Below are positions 5,232 to 9,870 of a stretch of DNA of 9,870 bases, piece by piece. This stretch comes from an uncultured Eubacterium sp. GTDB lineage: Bacteria > Bacillota > Clostridia > Oscillospirales > Acutalibacteraceae. Position numbers and translations under genes: made by a program. Location: the NCBI GenBank assembly GCA_905233805.1, contig CAJOER010000028.1, positions 1-9,870 on the forward strand, given 5' to 3'. The notes under the pieces were generated by a model. That model was given only the letters and a program-made list of their open reading frames with translations. It did no database searches and was not told the origin of the DNA. Within the stretch, counting starts at the first letter, position 1. Each line of letters opens with the position of its first letter.

Positions 5232-5727
5232 CGTAATCCTCGGCATTTTCATATTCCTGATAAAAACGGATATAATTAATGCCGTTGGCTTTACAGATAT
5301 CCTGTGTGCCCTTTACGTTCCTGCCTCTGTAATTGTTCGTTTTAACGAGTACAACAGCAAGGGCGGGAGCGCCGTTTTTATAAAACATAAACTGAACGGG
5401 AGTGCACGCAGGATGGCAATCGGCCTTAAGCTCGCTTGCAGGTACGTTCTTTTTAACTTCACAGTCTGCAAAGTTTCTTTCAATTATACCCTCAAACTTT
5501 GCAAACTGGTCAACAGAGCCGTCATTTACTGCATGAGGATAAACGCTCTCCTCTTCATAAAATGGCTGTGAATAGTCGTTTTGCTGAGGCTGTGCCTGAG
5601 GCGCCGACTGCGTTTGCTCGGGCTTTACTCCGAGTTTTTCAATCTCTTTAAGTAAATCGTCCTTGTTTGTTTCAATAGTTTTCTGAATGTCGCCGAGGTT
5701 CTTTTTAAGTGAATCAAAAAGTCCCAT
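5203..5727 (-). CDS. Unrecognised 174-aa protein with Q/P-rich linker and alpha/beta C-terminal domain
   Basis: I do not recognise a named family. Residues 1-33 are a charged amphipathic helix starting MGLFDSLKKNLGDIQ. Residues about 34-60 form a disordered linker rich in Gln, Pro and Ala. Residues about 70-174 look like a compact alpha/beta domain, with strand VQFMFYKNG, hydrophobic strand ALAVVLVKTNNYR and a terminal unit DICKANGINYIRFYQEY followed by a helix. The strand-then-GINYIRF ending recalls DUF2726-like or other restriction-endonuclease-fold domains, but I do not see a convincing D-(D/E)xK triad, so this is only a fold guess. There are no TM segments and no signal peptide. The start is supported by AAAGGAG 7 nt before ATG 5727; that site lies in the last codons of the nucleotidyltransferase gene, whose stop is 4 nt away, so the two are coupled. 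Its 3' end doubles as the promoter of the ncRNA-RT module. Confidence 0.8.
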   Translation of the reverse strand: MGLFDSLKKNLGDIQKTIETNKDDLLKEIEKLGVKPEQTQSAPQAQPQQNDYSQPFYEEESVYPHAVNDGSVDQFAKFEGIIERNFADCEVKKNVPASELKADCHPACTPVQFMFYKNGAPALAVVLVKTNNYRGRNVKGTQDICKANGINYIRFYQEYENAEDYVVNRIKENL

Positions 5728-5731
5728 AATT

Positions 5732-7078
5732 TTACTCCTTTTTTAATAATTTATAATCAACCGCAGCCTGCTTTTTAAGCCACGTTTCATTATTCAGTTC
5801 GGGCGAGCCTGATATAACGGAAATAAGACTTTCAAGCTCGTCTTTGATTTCAGCCCCGCTGAAACCTATATCCGTTAAATCGCGCCCGTCAATTTTTAAA
5901 TCGGATATACGGTAAGGCTCACCTTTTTCAAGAATATCAAGCGCTGTTGTTCTGATATATTTAAGCTCTTCAATTTCGGGATTTGAGCGCTCGGCATTAT
6001 GAGTCAGTAAATCCGCAATTTTTAAATCAATATAATCAAAGGTCATATCTTCGCCGATATTTCTCATCCATTTTTTTATATTACTTCTTTTTACGGAAAT
6101 ACGCATATCGTGGATTTCAACAAGCTTTATAACCTTATCCCTGAATTCGTTGCTGACCCTGAATCTGTCAAGAATTACGCGCGCATATTCAACGCCTTTT
6201 TCGGCATGGCCTTTAAAATGGTCCTGACCGTGTTCATCCGTAGTTTTACAGTCGGGCTTTGCTATATCGTGAAGAAGCAGAGCAAAGCGCATATAGTCTT
6301 TTTTAGGCGATACGCAGACGGTCTTTACAATATGGGTATAAACATCATAAATGTGCCACTTGCTGTTTTGAGGGAAATCAAAACAGGGTTTAAGTTCCGG
6401 AATCAAAACGGCAATTATATCCCTGTATTTCATAAGAACGTCTTCGGCAAAGTCGCCGAGAAGAAGCTTTTTAAGTTCAATGAAATTGCGCTCATACGCC
6501 ACGTTTAAAAGATTATCCTTTAAATCGAACATTGCTTTTTCGGTTTTTTCTTCAATATCAAAACCGAGCACGGCGGAAAATCGAAGCGCGCGCATAATCC
6601 TGAGCGCGTCCTCTTTAAATCGCTCGACAGGTTCGCCTACCGCACGTATAAGCTTATTATTAATGTCGTCAATACCGCCGAATAAATCAACTACGCCCTC
6701 GCTGTCGTTATATGCAAGCGCATTAATTGTAAAATCACGTCTTGACAAATCGTCTTCAAGCCTATCAACGAAGTTAACGCTTGAGGGGTGGCGGCTGTCA
6801 AGATAGTCGCCGTCGCTTCTGAAAGTCGTTATCTCATAGTTTTCGCCGTTTAATACTGCAGTAATAGTACCGTGTTTTAGCCCCGTTTCAAAAAACTTAA
6901 TACCGTTTTCGCTGAGAATTCTTTCGGTTTCGTCGGGCTTTGCCGAGGTTGTAATATCTATATCGGAAACCTCATTTTTAAGTATAGAATCCCTTACGCA
7001 TCCGCCGACTGCATATGCGCTGTAACCGTTCTCACAAAGAAGCGATATTAACTTTTTTGAATCAACGTTTAGCATCAT
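5732..7078 (-). CDS. cca: CCA tRNA nucleotidyltransferase / PcnB-family enzyme with HD domain
   Basis: A 448-aa member of the class II nucleotidyltransferase family, which adds or repairs the 3' CCA of tRNAs from CTP and ATP. Head: AVGGCVRD near residues 23-30 binds nucleotide, and DID (39-41) supplies the metal-binding aspartates. RRDFTINALAYN near 113-124 and EDALRIMRALRFSA near 156-169 are the other family signatures. A C-terminal HD phosphohydrolase-like domain follows: H242 in WHIYDVYTH, HD at 270-271 in LLLHDIAKP, and HFKGH near 287-291. Most Firmicutes CCA enzymes are about 400-450 aa, so it is full length. The frame opens with ATG ATG (7078 or 7075) and overlaps the preceding gene by 17 nt with no clear Shine-Dalgarno, so it probably relies on coupling. 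An A-adding-only or poly(A) polymerase role cannot be excluded by sequence alone; the family also contains those. Confidence 0.93.
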   Translation of the reverse strand: MMLNVDSKKLISLLCENGYSAYAVGGCVRDSILKNEVSDIDITTSAKPDETERILSENGIKFFETGLKHGTITAVLNGENYEITTFRSDGDYLDSRHPSSVNFVDRLEDDLSRRDFTINALAYNDSEGVVDLFGGIDDINNKLIRAVGEPVERFKEDALRIMRALRFSAVLGFDIEEKTEKAMFDLKDNLLNVAYERNFIELKKLLLGDFAEDVLMKYRDIIAVLIPELKPCFDFPQNSKWHIYDVYTHIVKTVCVSPKKDYMRFALLLHDIAKPDCKTTDEHGQDHFKGHAEKGVEYARVILDRFRVSNEFRDKVIKLVEIHDMRISVKRSNIKKWMRNIGEDMTFDYIDLKIADLLTHNAERSNPEIEELKYIRTTALDILEKGEPYRISDLKIDGRDLTDIGFSGAEIKDELESLISVISGSPELNNETWLKKQAAVDYKLLKKE

Positions 7079-7463
7079 AATCTATGAGTATTTTTATCCT
7101 GTTTTTCTGATTGTATTTATTCAGTTCGTTAATCGCCTGCTCCTTTTCTTCCTCTGAAAATTCAGGCATCTCCTCGGGATAGTCCCACTTTTCAAAAAGC
7201 GGTTTTCTTGTGCAGAGCATAGCGCCGTCTTTTAGCACCCAAGGAAAGGTATAAATCTTACGCTTATTTTTAACGTAAATCAGCGTTCCCTTCGTGCCTT
7301 CGGATATATTCTTAAAGTAGACGAGCCCTTTCGCCTCTTTCATAAGGATTCTTACCTTCTGGTCGAACGGGAGTCTTTTGAACTGCGCTTTATTAATCAT
7401 GGGAAACACGAGCACGCCGAGAATAACGACTGCGGCAACAGCAGCAATAATATATCCTGTCAT
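7062..7463 (-). CDS. Small membrane-anchored protein, function unknown
   Basis: A 133-aa protein. Residues about 3-22 form one hydrophobic segment rich in Ala, Ile and Val, a likely N-terminal membrane anchor rather than a cleaved signal, since no AxA site follows. The remaining roughly 110 residues are charged and presumably cytosolic. They show a beta-rich stretch (GTKGTLIYVKNKRKIYTFPW near 57-76) and an acidic helix near 103-117 containing FSEEEKEQAINELNKY. I cannot assign a family. Its ATG shares one base with the TAA stop of the alpha-mannosidase gene (TAATG), and its own end overlaps the nucleotidyltransferase start by 17 nt. That packing argues that it is a real translated gene of the operon. 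Confidence 0.8.
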   Translation of the reverse strand: MTGYIIAAVAAVVILGVLVFPMINKAQFKRLPFDQKVRILMKEAKGLVYFKNISEGTKGTLIYVKNKRKIYTFPWVLKDGAMLCTRKPLFEKWDYPEEMPEFSEEEKEQAINELNKYNQKNRIKILIDYDAKR

Positions 7464-9870
7464 TACTCTTCAACTCCCAAAGTGATAATTTCAAACGGCC
7501 TGTATTCAAGAACGTCGGTTTCCTTAACGGTTTCTTCAAGCATATTAAGGATTTTTACAGGCTTATCAAGAATAATATAGCCTCGGTTTCCGTACTGTTC
7601 GCTAAGGCGGATAACCTTCATTTTTCCGTCTTCGCTGAACTTTGCAGCCTGAAGGAAGAGCGGTTCAAAAACGGGAAGAGTCCACTCGTCGTCGCATCTT
7701 ATAAGCGGATTATTATACTGAAGAGCAATATTATTGATTCCCGCGTTGATTGCGTCACTTTTATGCGGCATTATCATATAGCAGAAATTGTGCTCGCCTA
7801 TATCCGAAACGACGTCGGGACGCACGGTAGCCCTGAGGAGCGACAGGCTCATAGTACTGTTTTCAAAGCCTACGCCGTACTTACAGTCGTTAATAAGGGC
7901 TACTCCGCCGAACGCCTCGGCAACGGAACACCATTTGTGGTGGCAGGTTTCATATCTTGCTTTCTGCCACGACGTATTAGTATGGGTTTCCCTTTCAATA
8001 TATCCGGCAGAAGTATCGCAAAGCGCTTTTCTTGTAAGCACGTTACAGTCAAATACAGCCTTTGCAAGCTTATGCTTTTCCTGCCAGTCGACTGTATTTT
8101 CAACTTCAATTCCCCTGCTCTGCCTGAACAGGCGCACGGTCATAGTCCACTTTGATTTATCTGTTTTAAGTACGCATCTGAACGAAGCGCACTCGCCGTC
8201 AAGTTCAGTGAGTTTAAGCGGCTCTTCAACTTCAACGGGAATTTCCTTATCCTTATAACTCGGAAGAATATCCCATGCGTCGTAATTGCCGGGACGGTCG
8301 TCAAAGATTTTCAGTTTATTGAAATCCCCTGCTGTCCACTCACGCCCGAGGTCCAAATCGTAAAGCGAGTGAATTGAGCCGTCCTCGTTAAACGAAATTG
8401 CGTAATACGGGGTTACGGCGTCAATACCGTCAATTCTAATCCAGTCGGTACTGCCTTTAACGGCACGAAGCGCCTTTGAACCCATAGAAGGAATATTAGG
8501 AACAAGCCAGTTACCCTTTTTGCCCAAACGTGTTGCGCTTCCGCTCTTATTCTCAATAAAGGTAAGCGCGTCGCGTTTTATATTAAGAGAATTGAAATAC
8601 TTAGAACCCGTACCGATATACTTGTCAAGCACTTCGTCAACCTCTTTATAATCCTTCATTGCGTCCTCATAAACGGGGTGAATATGAGAGCCCGGCAGTA
8701 TATCGTGGAACTGATTAACAAGCACTTTTTTATACTGCTGTCTGAACTCGTTTTGGCGCCTGTCATTGCGCATAACGGATATAATTTCAGCGTTTCTCAG
8801 CTTCCACTCAAGTTTACGGTTATATTTTTTCAATTCCGCCTTGGTAGTAAAAGTGCCTCTGTGCATTTCAAGATAAAGCTCGCCGTCCCAGGTTTCAAGC
8901 TTATCGTTATTTTTAAGATTCTTTTCAAGGAATTCAGCGGCGCCCATATGCGTAGTTTTCGGCATAGCCGAAACCTTTCCGAACCTGTGCATAAGTTCAA
9001 TCATATCCTCGGTACAGCCTGAACCGCCGTCGCCATAACCGAACATATTAACGGTCTGCCCGCCGAGGTCCTTATCAATATATGCGTCCCAGTTCGCCTG
9101 AATCTGCGAGGGCGCATTCCAGGTGATAAAATGAGTCGGCGGAACGCAGGCGTAAACCTCGCTTCCGTCAATTCCCCGCCAGATAAAGTTATTATGCGGG
9201 AAGCGGTTTGTATCGTTCCACGTTGACATTTTATTAGACACGAAATAATCTACGCCGCAGCCTTTTAAAATCTGAGGCATAATCCAGCTATTGCCGAAAA
9301 CGTCGGGAAGCCACGCGTTATTTACGGTAAATCCGAACATCCGCTTATAAGCCTGCTGGCCGTAAAGGCACTGTCGTATAAGACTTTCGGCATTCGGGAT
9401 ATTGCAGTCAGGTTCAACGAACATAGCTCCCACAGGCTCAAACTGACCGCTTTTAACTTTCTCTTTCAGTTCTTCAAAAACTTCGGGATAATACTTTTCA
9501 AGCGTTTCATAAACATACGGCTGGGTATGCGTGAACTTAAAATCGGGGTACCTGTCCATAAGCCGAAGCTGAATAAGAACGGTTCTCAGATTCTTCTGAA
9601 CAGTATGTATACGGCGCCAGTAATATGCAATATCAAGGTGGGAATGGGCAATAAGCGCAACGTCGCCTGCGCCCTTATAGGTATCGTTTGCATAGATTAC
9701 GTCTTCGATATACTTTTGCGCCTCGTCAATTCCGCTCAGCTCCTCGCCGTAAAAATCAATAAGATTCATGGCGTTATTAAGCTCACGCTTTAAGAATTCG
9801 CGGTAATCCTCATTGAAGGAATCGCAATCCATAATGTCGAGCAGAAGCTCAAAGTCCCAGAGTAAACTCT
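7463..9870 (-). CDS. Alpha-mannosidase, glycoside hydrolase family 38 (5' end outside the window)
   Basis: A retaining, zinc-dependent exo-alpha-mannosidase that releases mannose from mannosides or N-glycan fragments. Numbered from the Met at 9832: HSHLD near 63-67 is the zinc-binding HxHxD motif, WLPDVFGNSW near 174-183 contains the nucleophile Asp177, LEMHRGTFTT near 321-330 and QFHDILPGSHIHPVY near 374-388 (zinc ligand His376) are family hallmarks, and the last 400 residues form the beta-sandwich region. The Met at 9832 is probably not the start: it has no Shine-Dalgarno, and the frame stays open to 9870 with plausible protein sequence (LLWDFELLLDIM). Family members of around 1000 residues have an extra N-terminal region, so perhaps 200 residues are missing. 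No export signal is seen in the visible part. The reading frame ends in TAA at 7463-7465, overlapping the next start. Confidence 0.95.
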   Translation of the reverse strand, partial: SLLWDFELLLDIMDCDSFNEDYREFLKRELNNAMNLIDFYGEELSGIDEAQKYIEDVIYANDTYKGAGDVALIAHSHLDIAYYWRRIHTVQKNLRTVLIQLRLMDRYPDFKFTHTQPYVYETLEKYYPEVFEELKEKVKSGQFEPVGAMFVEPDCNIPNAESLIRQCLYGQQAYKRMFGFTVNNAWLPDVFGNSWIMPQILKGCGVDYFVSNKMSTWNDTNRFPHNNFIWRGIDGSEVYACVPPTHFITWNAPSQIQANWDAYIDKDLGGQTVNMFGYGDGGSGCTEDMIELMHRFGKVSAMPKTTHMGAAEFLEKNLKNNDKLETWDGELYLEMHRGTFTTKAELKKYNRKLEWKLRNAEIISVMRNDRRQNEFRQQYKKVLVNQFHDILPGSHIHPVYEDAMKDYKEVDEVLDKYIGTGSKYFNSLNIKRDALTFIENKSGSATRLGKKGNWLVPNIPSMGSKALRAVKGSTDWIRIDGIDAVTPYYAISFNEDGSIHSLYDLDLGREWTAGDFNKLKIFDDRPGNYDAWDILPSYKDKEIPVEVEEPLKLTELDGECASFRCVLKTDKSKWTMTVRLFRQSRGIEVENTVDWQEKHKLAKAVFDCNVLTRKALCDTSAGYIERETHTNTSWQKARYETCHHKWCSVAEAFGGVALINDCKYGVGFENSTMSLSLLRATVRPDVVSDIGEHNFCYMIMPHKSDAINAGINNIALQYNNPLIRCDDEWTLPVFEPLFLQAAKFSEDGKMKVIRLSEQYGNRGYIILDKPVKILNMLEETVKETDVLEYRPFEIITLGVEE

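Noticed and set aside
6110..6806. Plus-strand open frames of 132 and 108 codons inside cca
   Set aside because: The minus strand encodes a complete nucleotidyltransferase with all motifs; these are antisense shadows.
7763..8258. Plus-strand open frames of 130 and 156 codons inside the alpha-mannosidase
   Set aside because: Antisense to a well-conserved GH38 gene, with no promoter or Shine-Dalgarno and no recognisable protein features.
9830..9870. ATG at 9832 as the true start of the alpha-mannosidase
   Set aside because: The frame stays open to the window edge, no Shine-Dalgarno precedes the ATG, and GH38 enzymes normally have a longer N-terminal region.

Overview
The window is 9.87 kb of moderately AT-rich DNA in which every convincing gene lies on the minus strand, so transcription runs from position 9870 toward 1. 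Consensus sigma-A promoters (TTGACA-N17-TATAAT type), GGAG-type ribosome sites, a tRNA gene with encoded CCA and the protein repertoire point to a Clostridia bacterium. I infer a gut Oscillospiraceae/Ruminococcus-like organism; the sequence does not prove the genus.

Right half (9870 to 5203): a tightly packed operon. It holds a GH38 alpha-mannosidase whose 5' end lies outside the window, a small one-TM protein, a CCA-adding nucleotidyltransferase with an HD domain, and a 174-aa unrecognised protein. The first two junctions overlap by 1 and 17 nt and the third gap is 4 nt, so translational coupling is likely. This looks like ordinary chromosomal backbone.

Centre (5231 to 3838): the most interesting part. 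A free-standing reverse transcriptase of about 405 aa is preceded by a compact structured RNA closed by a perfect 11-bp terminal stem (5182-5192 with 5067-5077). The RNA appears to have its own promoter buried in the end of the upstream gene, which places the predicted transcript start at the base of that stem. The RT start codon lies 11 nt after the stem and has no visible Shine-Dalgarno. This is the layout of RT/ncRNA systems such as retrons and the DRT defence RTs, but the RT lacks the retron signature as far as I can see, and there is no group II intron ribozyme or DGR signature. I treat it as a candidate uncharacterised RT-ncRNA system.

3809 to 3512: a tRNA-Leu(GAG) with a consensus promoter and a strong intrinsic terminator. 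It is followed by a roughly 130-bp palindrome-rich element that can fold as a three-way junction plus a hairpin. The element carries an inverted 13-nt copy of the tRNA T-arm.

Left part (3382 to 1): a monocistronic secreted lysine-rich protein with its own promoter and terminator, then a separate two-gene operon. The operon encodes a TIR domain fused to a SAM-dependent methyltransferase, followed 2 nt later by a RimK-like ATP-grasp ligase cut by the window edge. With the RT module, this makes positions 1-5200 look like an accessory, possibly defence-related, region next to a housekeeping operon.
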